Below are positions 16,856 through 25,254 of a stretch of 64,000 nucleotides of DNA, piece by piece (positions within the stretch are counted from its first letter, which is position 1; the number at the start of each line of letters is the position of its first letter). Origin of the DNA: Massilia pinisoli (lineage in GTDB: Bacteria > Pseudomonadota > Gammaproteobacteria > Burkholderiales > Burkholderiaceae_D); contig NZ_JANUGW010000019.1 of assembly GCF_024753285.1 (NCBI RefSeq), positions 59,602 to 123,601 of the forward strand. Reading direction: 5' to 3'. The notes beneath the pieces were generated by a model that did not search any database, was not told where the DNA came from, and saw nothing but the letters and a program-made list of their open reading frames with translations. Made by a program: the position numbers and the translations under genes.

Positions 16856-17353
16856 TCAGGCGCGCGCGGCCGCGCGCTCGGCGGCCCGTTCCTCGTGCTG
16901 GCGGTCGAGCGCCATGCGCAGTTCCTTGCGGCCCTTGGCTTCCTCGTAGCGGCGCTGCTCGTCCGGCGTGAACGGGCGCAGCGGCGGTACGGGGACGGGC
17001 TGCTTGTCGTCGCCCACCGCCACCATCGTGAAGAAGCAGCTGTTCACGTGGCGCACCTGCTGGGTGCGGATGTTTTCCGCGACGACCTTGATCCCGATTT
17101 CCATCGACGTGCGGCCCGTGTAGTTCACGGCCGCCAGGAACGTCACCAGCTCGCCCACGTGGATCGGCTGGCGGAACGTCACCTGGTCGACGCTCATCGT
17201 CACGACATAGGTGCCGGCATAGCGGCTGGCGCAGGCATAGGCCACCTGGTCGAGCAGCTTCAGGATGTTCCCGCCGTGTACGTTGCCGGAAAAATTCGCG
17301 GTATCCGGCGTCATCAGGACCGTCATGGTGAGTTGGTGGGCGGGGAGGTTCAT
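16856..17353 (-). CDS. Acyl-CoA thioesterase (hotdog fold, YciA-like)
   Basis: A 165-residue cytoplasmic thioesterase. The hotdog core shows the family pattern MTPDTANFSGNVHGGNILKLLD with the catalytic Asn/His/Gly cluster and Asp, followed by VVTMSVDQVTF and SMEIGIKVVAE strands. It hydrolyses acyl-CoA esters; chain-length preference cannot be read from sequence. The C-terminal 35 residues are charged and Ala/Arg-rich (ERAAERAAARA). It stands alone, between the tRNA-Phe and a chemoreceptor gene on the same strand. Confidence 0.88.
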   Translation of the reverse strand: MNLPAHQLTMTVLMTPDTANFSGNVHGGNILKLLDQVAYACASRYAGTYVVTMSVDQVTFRQPIHVGELVTFLAAVNYTGRTSMEIGIKVVAENIRTQQVRHVNSCFFTMVAVGDDKQPVPVPPLRPFTPDEQRRYEEAKGRKELRMALDRQHEERAAERAAARA

Positions 17354-17443
17354 GGCGTCGAGCGTAAAGATGAAAAGAATAGGACGATGTTGCCTGAGAA
17401 ACTCGGTTGCGGCAACAACGCCCTGTCCTCGACGTTGCGACCG

Positions 17444-19180
17444 TCAGAATTCTTCCCACTCGCCGTCGACGGTGGCGGCCGCCGGCTTCGTGGCCGGTCG
17501 GGCGGCGGACCGGGTTGCCGCCGCCGCGGGCCGGCGTGCGGGCGGCAGCGCGGGTTTCGTCGCGGCCGGCTTAGGCGCAGCCGACATCGGCGCAGCGGGC
17601 CGCGTGGACGCCGGCACCGGCCCGCCGTCCACGCGGAACAGCGCCACCAGCCCGGCCAGCGCCTGCGCCTGCTCGTGCATCGCCTGCGTCGTGGCCGCCG
17701 ATTCCTCGACGAGCGCCGCGTTCTGCTGGGTCACGCCATCCATCTGCACGATCGCCTCGTTGACCTGCCCGATGCCGCTGGCCTGTTCGCGGCTCGACGC
17801 GACGATCTCGTTCATGATGCCGGTGACGCGGCCGATGCTGTCGACGATGTCCTGCATCGTCTGGCCGGCCTGGCCCGCGAGGGTCGCGCCGTCGGCCACG
17901 CGCTGCGTGGACGCGTCGATCAGGTCCTTGATCTCCTTGGCGGCGGCGGCCGAGCGCTGGGCGAGGGCGCGCACCTCGGCCGCGACGACGGCGAAGCCGC
18001 GGCCTTGCTCTCCCGCGCGCGCCGCTTCCACGGCGGCGTTCAGCGCGAGGATGTTGGTCTGGAAGGCGATGCCGTCGATGACGGCGATGATGTCGACGAT
18101 GCGCGCCGACGACGCATTGATCGCACCCATCGTGTCGACCAGCTGGCCGACCATCGCACCGCCCTGTTGCGCCACGCGCGCCGCGTCGCCGGCCATGCGG
18201 TTGGCTTCCTCGGCGTTGGTCGAGTTGTGGGCGACGGCCGCCGTCAATTCCTCCATCGACGACGCCGTCTCTTCCAGCGCCTGCGCCTGGTTTTCCGTGC
18301 GGTGCGACAGGTCTTGCGCGTCCCCCGTCATCGTGGCGATGGCGGCGCCGATCGTGCCCGTGCCCGCGCGCACGTCGGCGACGATGCCGGCGAGGCTCGC
18401 GCGCATGCGTTCGAGGGCGGCCATCAGGCTGTCCTTGTCGCCGCTGCGCACGGGGACGGCCACGCACAGGTTGCCGCCCGCGATCTCGGCCGCCACCTGC
18501 GCCGCCGCGGCGGGCTCGCCGCCGAGGCGCCGGAACAGGGCGCGCGCGAACAGCGTGCCGGCCGCGATGCTGAAGACGAGCGTGCCGAGGCACAGCGCGG
18601 ACAGCACGCGGCTGCTGCGGTCCGCGCTCTCGAGCACGGTCGCGACGCGCGTGTCGATCTCCTTCTGCTGCAGTTCCAGCAGGACCTTGATCTGGCCGAG
18701 GTACGCGGTCACGGCGGGCATGAACTCGTCGTCGAAGACCTTGCGTGTCTCGGCGTCGTTGCCCGCCTTCTTGAGGGCCATCACGCGGTCGCGCGTGGCG
18801 ATGTAGCGGTGGCGCGCCGTGCCGATGCGCTCGAAGACGGCTTGCTCCTCCGGTGTGTCGAGCAAGGCGCCCACCTGCTTCTGCAATGCGGTGGTGCGCG
18901 TCGTCGAGTCCTGCGTCTCGGCGGCGTAGTAGGTGGCCAGTTCCGGATCGGCGGAGCGCGCGATGGCGCCCGTGCGCTTGGCGGCGATCGACGTGTTCAG
19001 CAGCCAGCCGGACATGAGGCGCTCCTTGACGAGCGGGCGCTGGGTGAGGGCCTGCGTGTCGTCCGACAGGACTTGCAGGCGCCAGATGGCGATGGCCGTC
19101 GCGAGGAACGACAGCGCGATGACGACGACGAACGTGAACCTGAGCTGGTTACGGACGCTGGCGGTGGCGGATGGGATCAC
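17444..19180 (-). CDS. Methyl-accepting chemotaxis protein with C-terminal CheR/CheB tether
   Basis: A 578-residue chemoreceptor. The first membrane segment is near residues 14-32 (FVVVIALSFLATAIAIW), a periplasmic four-helix ligand domain follows (about 35-185), the second membrane segment is about 190-212 (LCLGTLVFSIAAGTLF), then HAMP and a methylation/signalling domain with the conserved hairpin region (LNAAVEAARAGEQGRGFAVVAAEVRALAQRS is divided here over the tip). An Ala/Pro-rich linker ends in EWEEF, which fits the xWxxF pentapeptide that tethers CheR and CheB. The start is GTG at 19180, five bases after AAGGAG; the frame is open further upstream. The ligand is unknown. Confidence 0.92.
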   Translation of the reverse strand: MIPSATASVRNQLRFTFVVVIALSFLATAIAIWRLQVLSDDTQALTQRPLVKERLMSGWLLNTSIAAKRTGAIARSADPELATYYAAETQDSTTRTTALQKQVGALLDTPEEQAVFERIGTARHRYIATRDRVMALKKAGNDAETRKVFDDEFMPAVTAYLGQIKVLLELQQKEIDTRVATVLESADRSSRVLSALCLGTLVFSIAAGTLFARALFRRLGGEPAAAAQVAAEIAGGNLCVAVPVRSGDKDSLMAALERMRASLAGIVADVRAGTGTIGAAIATMTGDAQDLSHRTENQAQALEETASSMEELTAAVAHNSTNAEEANRMAGDAARVAQQGGAMVGQLVDTMGAINASSARIVDIIAVIDGIAFQTNILALNAAVEAARAGEQGRGFAVVAAEVRALAQRSAAAAKEIKDLIDASTQRVADGATLAGQAGQTMQDIVDSIGRVTGIMNEIVASSREQASGIGQVNEAIVQMDGVTQQNAALVEESAATTQAMHEQAQALAGLVALFRVDGGPVPASTRPAAPMSAAPKPAATKPALPPARRPAAAATRSAARPATKPAAATVDGEWEEF

Positions 19181-19390
19181 GTGGGCTCCTTGGCTGGTTG
19201 AGGCAACAAGACGCAATGAGAGTCCCATCCGCAGGCGTCCACCTTGACGCCGTGCAGAGTCGTGCATTTGTTTGCTCAGGAGCAAGCCGGGCAGGAACGG
19301 TCGTATCCGCCGCGAGTGAAAAGCAGGTCAGGGTGACAACGACCGTGGCCGGATAGTCAACACCCGTGTGCGCCGGCCACGTCTGCTAGG

Positions 19391-20095
19391 ATGCCGATGA
19401 TGGCTGTCCTTCTCGTCCCCGGCTTCATGGCCGATGAAACCCTGTGGGATGACGTGGTGCCGGGGCTCGCGCGCTTCGGTCCCGTCGTCCATGCCGACCT
19501 GCGCCACGACACGTCGGTCGAGGCGATGGCGCGCCGCGTCCTCGAGACGGCGCCCGAGTCGTTCCTGCTCGTCGGCTTTTCGATGGGCGGCTACGTCGCG
19601 CGCGCGATCGCGCGTCAGGCGCCTGCGCGGGTGCGGGCGCTCGTGCTGGTCGCCACGTCGACCCGCGGCGACACGGCCGCGCTGCAGAAGCGCAAGGGCG
19701 CGATCGGGAACGCGGCGCCGACGATCGCGTTCAGCGGCTTGAGCCGCACGGCCGTCGCCACGTCGCTGCATCCGAAGAACCGCGACAACGACGCGCTGAT
19801 CGAACGCGTGCGCGCGATGGGCACGCGGCTCGGCGGCGACGTGTTCCGGCGCCAGTCGCTGCTGGACCGGCCGGGCGACCTGGAACGCTCGGGCGAGATC
19901 CGCTGCCCGACGCTCGTCGTGGCGGCCGCGCAGGATCAGTTGCGCAGCCTGGCGGAAGCGCGCGAGATGGCGCACGCCATTCCCGGCGCGACGCTCACCA
20001 TCGTCGAGGACAGCGGCCACATGATCCCCATCGAGGCGCCGCAGCGCCTGCTCGACGTGATCGTGCCCTGGCTCGCGGCGCACGCGGACGCGTAG
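19391..20095 (+). CDS. Alpha/beta-fold hydrolase
   Basis: A 234-residue hydrolase with no export signal. It has the nucleophile elbow GFSMGG (Ser64), an acid in the AAAQDQLRS segment and the catalytic His in EDSGHMIPIEAP. The compact cap and the opening VLLVPGFMADETLWDDVVP are common in MhpC/BioH-like esterases. No substrate can be named. It is transcribed alone, divergently from the chemoreceptor gene and towards the catalase gene. Confidence 0.85.
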   Translation: MPMMAVLLVPGFMADETLWDDVVPGLARFGPVVHADLRHDTSVEAMARRVLETAPESFLLVGFSMGGYVARAIARQAPARVRALVLVATSTRGDTAALQKRKGAIGNAAPTIAFSGLSRTAVATSLHPKNRDNDALIERVRAMGTRLGGDVFRRQSLLDRPGDLERSGEIRCPTLVVAAAQDQLRSLAEAREMAHAIPGATLTIVEDSGHMIPIEAPQRLLDVIVPWLAAHADA

Positions 20096-20198
20096 CGCCG
20101 CGTCATTCAGCCCCGGCCGTTGTCGCCGCCCAGAACGGCCAGCGTCGCCCGCAGCGACAGCAACGCGGCCCGTGCCCTGCGCTGTACGCGGATCATCG

Positions 20199-21653
20199 TT
20201 AGGCCTCGGCGCGCACGCGGCGCAGCGCGTCGGCGACACCCTGGCCGTAGGCCGGATCGGCCTTCAGGAAGTGGCCGATTTGCCGGTCCTGGGTGGCGGC
20301 GTCCGCGCCGGCCAGGCTGCCCGCGATGTTCGCGATCAGGTTGCGCCGGCCTTCGTCCGTCAGCAGGCGGAACAGGTTGCCGGCCTGCGTGAAATGGTCG
20401 TCGGTGGCGCGGGTGTCGTAGCGGCCCGCGTTGCCGTCGACCGGCCAACCGGCGTCGCCGTGGGCGAAGCCGCCCGCGGCCGGGACATCGGCGCGCACCG
20501 GATCGTAGTTCGGCGCCGCGCCGCCATTCGCGATGGCCATCGCGCCGTCGCGCTGCTGGTTGTGGAACGGGCAGCGCGGACGGTTCACCGGCAGGTGCTG
20601 GTGGTTCGTGCCGACGCGGTACAGCTGCGCATCGTGGTAGGCGAACAGGCGCGCCTGCAGCATCTTGTCCGGGCTGTAGCCCATGCCGGGCACGATGTTC
20701 GACGGCGACAGCGCGGCCTGCTCGACGTCGGCGTGGTAGTTGTCCGGATTGCGGTTCAGTTCCAGGATGCCGACGGGGACGCGCGGGAACTCGCCCTGCG
20801 GCCACACCTTCGTCAGGTCGAACGCATCCCAGCCCGTCTTCGCTTCCCAGGCGGCGCGCTGCACGTCGTCCATCACCTGGATCTCCACGCTCCAGCGGGG
20901 GAACTCACCGGTGGCGATCGCGTTGAACAGGTCGCGCTGGGCATAGTCCGGGTCGACGCCGGCCAGGCGCTGGGCTTCGGCCGCACTCAGGTTTTTAATA
21001 CCCTGCAGGGTCTTGAAGTGCCACTTGACCCACACGCGCTCGCCCGCGTCGTTGATCAGGCTGTACGTGTGGCTGCCGAAGCCGTCCATGTGACGATAGC
21101 CGTCCGGCGTGCCGCGGTCCGAGAACAGGATCGTCACCTGGTGCAGGCTTTCGGGCGCGCGGCTCCAGAAATCCCACACGTTCTGCGCCGACTTCAGGTT
21201 CGTCTGCGGATCGCGCTTTTGCGTGTGGATGAAGTCGGGGAACTTGATGCCGTCCTTCAGGAAGAACGTCGGCGTGTTGTTGCCGACCAGGTCCCAGTTG
21301 CCTTCCTCCGTGTAGAAGCGGACGGCGAAACCGCGCGGATCGCGTTCCGTGTCGGCCGAACCTTTTTCTCCGCCGACGGTCGAGAAGCGCAGGAACGTTT
21401 CCGTCTGCTTGCCGATGGCCGAGAACAGCTTTGCCTTCGTGTACTTGCTGACGTCGTGCGTGACGGTGAAGGTGCCGTACGCGCCGGAACCCTTCGCGTG
21501 CACGACGCGCTCGGGGATGCGTTCGCGGTTGAAATGCTGCAGTTTTTCGATCAGGTGGAAGTCTTGCAGCAGCACGGGGCCGCGCGGGCCGGCCGTGATC
21601 GAGTTCTGGTTGTCGGCGACGGGGATGCCGGAAGCGGTGGTCAAATGGGTCAT
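20199..21653 (-). CDS. katA: Monofunctional haem catalase (clade 3)
   Basis: A 484-residue small-subunit catalase converting hydrogen peroxide to water and oxygen. The distal His lies in ERVVHAKGSGAYG, the haem pocket in RFSTVGGEKGSADTERDPRGFA, and the proximal haem-ligand Tyr in RLFAYHDAQLYRVG. NADPH-binding clade-3 features (FPRVPVGILELNRNP, THQHLPVN-type segment) are present. There is no signal peptide, so it is cytoplasmic. A good AAGGAG ribosome site precedes the ATG, and an OxyR-type sequence lies 42 bases upstream (21695-21709), which fits induction by peroxide. The gene symbol follows family usage; paralogues elsewhere are possible. Confidence 0.95.
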   Translation of the reverse strand: MTHLTTASGIPVADNQNSITAGPRGPVLLQDFHLIEKLQHFNRERIPERVVHAKGSGAYGTFTVTHDVSKYTKAKLFSAIGKQTETFLRFSTVGGEKGSADTERDPRGFAVRFYTEEGNWDLVGNNTPTFFLKDGIKFPDFIHTQKRDPQTNLKSAQNVWDFWSRAPESLHQVTILFSDRGTPDGYRHMDGFGSHTYSLINDAGERVWVKWHFKTLQGIKNLSAAEAQRLAGVDPDYAQRDLFNAIATGEFPRWSVEIQVMDDVQRAAWEAKTGWDAFDLTKVWPQGEFPRVPVGILELNRNPDNYHADVEQAALSPSNIVPGMGYSPDKMLQARLFAYHDAQLYRVGTNHQHLPVNRPRCPFHNQQRDGAMAIANGGAAPNYDPVRADVPAAGGFAHGDAGWPVDGNAGRYDTRATDDHFTQAGNLFRLLTDEGRRNLIANIAGSLAGADAATQDRQIGHFLKADPAYGQGVADALRRVRAEA

Positions 21654-21672
21654 GGCGGCTCCTTCAGGGTGA

Positions 21673-21709
21673 AGCTATCGAGTGTTTTTAATCGATAGCT
21701 GTGATCTAT
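21673..21709. promoter_or_regulatory. OxyR-type site and inverted repeat upstream of catalase
   Basis: ATAGCTGTGATCTAT at 21695-21709 matches the OxyR half-site consensus ATAGntnnnanCTAT at every fixed position. It overlaps a perfect nine-base inverted repeat, AGCTATCGA (21673-21681) and TCGATAGCT (21692-21700), which lies in the catalase leader. A second tandem OxyR motif at the usual seven-base spacing is not clear. Confidence 0.6.
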
Positions 21710-21916
21710 TCATGACCATGGTAGAGCTTGATCTGCATCCCTGCAAACTACATGTTTATATGGATTTGATAGATAAAATTAATTGACTGTTATTTTCTGC
21801 TAGATCGGTACTATGAATATAGCCGAAAGGAGGGCGCCGCCTATCCGATGCTCGATGAGGCAACACGAAAACCGCGTCCAGGTTTCTGAAACACGCGTGA
21901 TGCGGCGCTTTGCGCG

Positions 21917-22558
21917 CTAGGGCATCGGCCGATTCTGCGAAATCGACCGATTGAATTCGAGCCAACTATTGCCGAGCTCCGTGATCTTGTAGTCATTGCC
22001 GATACGCTGCAAAAACATGTTCGATTCCAGCCAGATGCGAATCTCCTCACTCATCATGAGCGCACCCAAGCCGGATTGAATGCTGTTGAGCACACGCACG
22101 CAGGCAAAATGCTTGAGCGCTTGTCGACCTTTCGCAGTGATCACAGGCTTGCCGTCATCATCCAGTTGAATCAGGGCAAACCGTTGCAATTCCACGGGGC
22201 ACTCGGGGATCGTCATCCTGTGCATGCCGGTGTCCGCTTCAAAGCGAAGACGGTGCAGGATCGCCATCGCTGCCGTGTCGAGCGTAACAGGTCCGGTGTC
22301 GTCAGTTGAGGTTTGATGCCGGTCAACGGACGTAGACAGCGCTTCATGGATACGACGTCGCTGCGTGCGGCGTTCCTCAGGAATAGCCAGCACACGCTCG
22401 ACCAGCTCCTCCTCGAGGCCACTCCGCAAGAGCAGATTTTTCGCTGCGGCGTTGCCGAAACCGCGCCGCATGGCGAACATGGTGCGCAAGATTTTTTCGG
22501 TGACGCCATCGGTACGTCGATCTCCCGAGCGTCGATCAGTGTGAGTCACGAGGGCCAT
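21917..22558 (-). CDS. Hypothetical protein (213 aa), lower-GC gene
   Basis: A 213-residue soluble protein with no recognised domain. It begins MALVTHTDRRSGDRRTDG, is mainly helical and charged, and has a stretch VLAIPEERRTQRRRIHEAL that could contact nucleic acid. The C-terminal half (MMSEEIRIWLESNMFLQRIG, YKITELGNSWLEFNRS) resembles a winged-helix in pattern, which is a guess. The start at ATG 22558 is preferred over TTG at 22567. A palindromic AT-rich site lies 24 bases upstream. GC content is clearly below the neighbours, as for the SMI1 gene across the gap, suggesting a transferred segment. Confidence 0.6.
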   Translation of the reverse strand: MALVTHTDRRSGDRRTDGVTEKILRTMFAMRRGFGNAAAKNLLLRSGLEEELVERVLAIPEERRTQRRRIHEALSTSVDRHQTSTDDTGPVTLDTAAMAILHRLRFEADTGMHRMTIPECPVELQRFALIQLDDDGKPVITAKGRQALKHFACVRVLNSIQSGLGALMMSEEIRIWLESNMFLQRIGNDYKITELGNSWLEFNRSISQNRPMP

Positions 22559-22581
22559 GGTCGCCAAAAGAGGTTTTGATG

Positions 22582-22607
22582 TTTAATGATAGCAAAAAAT
22601 CATTAAA
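22582..22607. repeat. AT-rich inverted repeat in the promoter of the 213-aa gene
   Basis: TTTAATGA (22582-22589) and TCATTAAA (22600-22607) form a perfect eight-base inverted repeat with a ten-base spacer. It sits directly in front of the 213-residue gene and could be an operator, perhaps for autoregulation, or a small stem-loop. Confidence 0.5.
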
Positions 22608-22783
22608 ATCGGAGGCCGAGGCTGCCATGCCTTAGGTTTGAAACCGTTGGCTTCGAATCGGCTTCGGCCTGTCGTGACAGTCCGCGACTTTTCACGCTCG
22701 ACGAGCTGCTATGCTGAGTCAGACTTCCCCTATCTATCGTCGAACGAAGTTCACGCCAATTTGCCACCGAGAGGAATCGTTTT

Positions 22784-23356
22784 ATGCACGGTCTATGGAC
22801 CAGATTTGAAATATGGCTGTCGGAACATTGGCCAGACGGGCTTGCCAGCCTTAATCCACCGGCGACCGACGAACAAATAGCCGGCCTTCAGAAAGCGCTG
22901 GGCGTGACTTTGCCAGATGACTACGTAGCTTGCCTCAAGATCCATAACGGCCAAGCCTCGAACTCCGGAGGGATGTTCGACGGTTATGAATTTCTCTCAA
23001 CGGATGAGATATTGGCTCAGTGGACGGTGTGGAAGGAACTGCTCGACGGTGGCGACTTCGCAGGTTACAAGTCGGATCCTGCGAATGGCATTCGGGGCGA
23101 CTGGTGGAATGCCGGCTGGATTCCATTCACTCACAACGGTTGTGGCGATCACTTTTGCCTGGACCTTGCCCCGGACACTGCCGGCTCTCAGGGGCAGGTG
23201 ATCACGATGTGGCACGATTGGGGGGAGCGAGAACGACTGTCCCCAAGTTTTGGTGCCTGGTTCACGTCGTACACAAAACGCGTATTTTCCGGCGACGTCG
23301 TTTATTCGGACGAGTACGACAGCTTGGTGAATCGCGAGGATGCCGAGTTGTCGTAG
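22784..23356 (+). CDS. SMI1/KNR4-family protein
   Basis: A 190-residue cytoplasmic protein of the SMI1/KNR4 superfamily. The N-terminal family pattern is PPATDEQIAGLQKALGVTLPDDYVACLKIHNGQ divided over residues 25-57, followed by LSTDEILAQW and the typical second half (WIPFTHNGCGDHFCLDLAP, VITMWHDWGERERLSPSFGAWF). In bacteria such proteins are often immunity proteins for polymorphic toxins, but no toxin gene is adjacent, so it may be an orphan or have a house-keeping role. Lower GC than its surroundings. AGAGGA precedes the ATG. Confidence 0.85.
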   Translation: MHGLWTRFEIWLSEHWPDGLASLNPPATDEQIAGLQKALGVTLPDDYVACLKIHNGQASNSGGMFDGYEFLSTDEILAQWTVWKELLDGGDFAGYKSDPANGIRGDWWNAGWIPFTHNGCGDHFCLDLAPDTAGSQGQVITMWHDWGERERLSPSFGAWFTSYTKRVFSGDVVYSDEYDSLVNREDAELS

Positions 23357-23364
23357 CGTGCAAT

Positions 23365-23390
23365 CGCGTCGCCCGACACCGGGCGACGCG
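23365..23390. terminator. Stem-loop between convergent SMI1 and ohr genes
   Basis: A perfect 11-base-pair stem, CGCGTCGCCCG (23365-23375) and CGGGCGACGCG (23380-23390), with the tetraloop ACAC. It lies between two convergent genes, so a two-way terminator is likely, although there is no T-run on either side. Confidence 0.5.
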
Positions 23391-23411
23391 ATGCTCATCT
23401 CAGGCCAAGGC

Positions 23412-23840
23412 TCAGATCACGCTCAGCTTGACGTCGATGTTGCCACGGGTGGCGTTCGAGTACGGGCACACGACGTGGGCGGCTTCGACCAGGTCTTGCG
23501 CCGCGGCGCGGTCCAGGCCCGGCAGGCTCACGGCCAGTTCCACGGCGAGGCCGAAACCGTTCGGGATCGGGCCGATCGAGACGCTGGCGTCGATCGAGGC
23601 ATCGGCCGGGACGACGACTTTCTTCTGCGCGGCGACGAACTTGATGGCGCCCATGAAGCAGGCCGAGTAGCCGGCGGCGAACAGCTGTTCCGGGTTGGTC
23701 GCGTCACCTTTGCCGCCCATTTCCTTCGGCGGTGCCAGGCGAACGTCCAGCAGACCGTCGTCGGTGCGGGATTGGCCTTCGCGGCCGCCGGTCGTGTGTG
23801 CCTTGGCGGTGTACAGGACTTTTTCGAGTTTCGTGGTCAT
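23412..23840 (-). CDS. ohr: Organic hydroperoxide resistance protein Ohr
   Basis: A 142-residue thiol peroxidase of the Ohr/OsmC family that reduces organic hydroperoxides. Both active Cys residues are present: Cys61 in AAGYSACFMGA and Cys125 in AHVVCPYSNATRGN, as is the conserved NPEQLFAAGY segment. Length is typical. The gene for the MarR regulator OhrR lies 43 bases upstream on the same strand, so the two are probably one unit controlled by OhrR. Confidence 0.96.
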   Translation of the reverse strand: MTTKLEKVLYTAKAHTTGGREGQSRTDDGLLDVRLAPPKEMGGKGDATNPEQLFAAGYSACFMGAIKFVAAQKKVVVPADASIDASVSIGPIPNGFGLAVELAVSLPGLDRAAAQDLVEAAHVVCPYSNATRGNIDVKLSVI

Positions 23841-23883
23841 CGCATTACCCTTTCAGTGGTTGAGTTCGTACTGCATCAAATCT

Positions 23884-24327
23884 TCACAGCGCGCCGGCCA
23901 GCCGGTCGCGCATCGCTTTAATTTCGCCGACGAGCTTGACGACGTCCTGCACGTCGCACCCGGTCGCGCCCAGGATGCAAGCCGGGATGCCGGCCGCTTC
24001 CTTCTTCAGCGCACGCGCCCGCTCGGTCAGCCGGATCACGACGCGGCGCTCGTCCTGCGGATCGCGGGAGCGGTCGACCAAGCCCTGCGCCTCGAGGCGC
24101 TTCAGCAGCGGGGTCAACGTGCCGGAATCCAGGTACAGGCGCTCGCCGATCTCGGACACGGTCAACGCGTCACGTTCCCACAGCACCAGCAGCACGAGGT
24201 ACTGCGGGTACGTCACACCCAGCTTGTCCAGGTGCGGCTTGTACACCTTCGTCATCGCCAGCGATGCCGAGTGCAGTGCGAAGCACAGCTGGTTGTCGAG
24301 GAGGAGGGCGGCGTTGTTCGTGTCCAT
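23884..24327 (-). CDS. ohrR: MarR-family organic-peroxide sensor OhrR
   Basis: A 147-residue MarR-type repressor that senses organic hydroperoxides and controls ohr. The reactive Cys15 lies in the conserved context LDNQLCFALHS. Winged-helix elements follow (LTVSEIGERLYLDSGTLTPLLKRLE, DERRVVIRLT). Two further Cys residues (117 and 124) near the C-terminus could make it a two-Cys OhrR of the Xanthomonas type. The ATG at 24327 is chosen because it fits the family N-terminus; the frame is open further upstream. Direct repeats just before the gene may be its operator. Confidence 0.93.
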   Translation of the reverse strand: MDTNNAALLLDNQLCFALHSASLAMTKVYKPHLDKLGVTYPQYLVLLVLWERDALTVSEIGERLYLDSGTLTPLLKRLEAQGLVDRSRDPQDERRVVIRLTERARALKKEAAGIPACILGATGCDVQDVVKLVGEIKAMRDRLAGAL

Positions 24328-24338
24328 GCGTTGAACTA

Positions 24339-24365
24339 TAGCGCGCAATTCAATAGCGCACAATA
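24339..24365. promoter_or_regulatory. Direct repeats, candidate OhrR operator
   Basis: TAGCGCGCAATT (24339-24350) and TAGCGCACAATA (24354-24365) are two near-identical 12-base repeats starting 15 bases apart. They enclose CAATTCAATAG (24346-24356), which is nearly palindromic. They lie 12 bases before the ohrR start codon. Confidence 0.45.
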
Positions 24366-24402
24366 TGTTTATTTTTATGAACGTCATAGCCGGCGCCAAT
24401 GA

Positions 24403-25254
24403 TCAGCGCGGCGTGCCGAAGACTTGCGTCCAGTAGACCGTGCGGTTGCGGTTCTGCGGATTGACGGCGTACGCGGCGCCCATTTCCGTGAAGCCGGGAT
24501 TCATGATGTTGGCGCAGTGGCCGGGACTGCCCAGCCACGACGAGACGGCCTCGGCGGGCGTACGCTGGCCCGACGCGATGTTTTCGCCGACGCGGCGCCA
24601 GCGGTATCCGGCGGCCGTCGCACGGTCGGGCGGCTGGCTGCCGTCAGGCTGCCTGTGGTTGAAGTAGTGCTTCTGCGCCATGTCGGCGCTGTGCGCGAGG
24701 GCGGCCTGGCCCAGTTGCAGATTCCATGTCACGGGGCCGGCCGGCCCGAACGCCTGCGTCCCGCACGTGCGCGGCTGCGCGCGCGCGGCGTTCACGAGCG
24801 CGAGGATCTGCTGTCCCGCGTCCGGCCAGTCGGGCAGCGGCGGCATCACGACGGGCCGCGCCAGCACGACCAGCCAGTTGTCGCCGACGTGCGCCGTGCC
24901 AATCGCGGCGAAGTCCGGCGCGAGCAGGATGCGGCAGTATTTCTGCCCGATCGCGTCCATCGCCGCGCGGGCATCCTCCGGCCCCGTGATCGTGATCGCC
25001 TCCGCATGCTCGGCCTCGTAGCCCGCGCGCTGCAATGCGGATTCGAGGAACGTGCCCGACGTGATGCGGATGGCGGACAGCGCGGGCTCGATGGCCAGCG
25101 CGCGCGCCGGCGCTGCGGGCCGGCCGTCGCACGTGCCGGGCGCCGCGCGGTAGGCATTGACGAGATTGGCGAGCTCGTCCGCACGCGCGGGCGCGGCGGC
25201 GAAGATGGCGGCGAGCAGAGCGGTGAATGGGACGATACGGATGGAGGCGGGCAT
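24403..25254 (-). CDS. Secreted CAP (SCP/PR1)-domain protein with degenerate tandem copy
   Basis: A 283-residue exported protein (signal peptide to about APARA, residue 25). The C-terminal half is a CAP domain: ALVNAARAQPRTCG, HSADMAQKHYFNH, RVGENIASGQRTPAEAVSSWLGSPGHCANIMNP, with the cavity His/Glu residues of the family. The N-terminal half begins in the same way (NLVNAYRAAPGTCDG) but has lost the cavity residues, so the protein looks like an internal duplication with one degenerate copy. Bacterial CAP proteins have largely unknown roles. The ATG at 25254 is chosen from the signal peptide. Confidence 0.85.
   Translation of the reverse strand: MPASIRIVPFTALLAAIFAAAPARADELANLVNAYRAAPGTCDGRPAAPARALAIEPALSAIRITSGTFLESALQRAGYEAEHAEAITITGPEDARAAMDAIGQKYCRILLAPDFAAIGTAHVGDNWLVVLARPVVMPPLPDWPDAGQQILALVNAARAQPRTCGTQAFGPAGPVTWNLQLGQAALAHSADMAQKHYFNHRQPDGSQPPDRATAAGYRWRRVGENIASGQRTPAEAVSSWLGSPGHCANIMNPGFTEMGAAYAVNPQNRNRTVYWTQVFGTPR

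Noticed and set aside
20107..20196. A 29-codon basic frame starting two bases after the catalase stop codon
   Set aside because: No ribosome site of its own and no recognisable pattern; possible by coupling, but not enough to call a gene.
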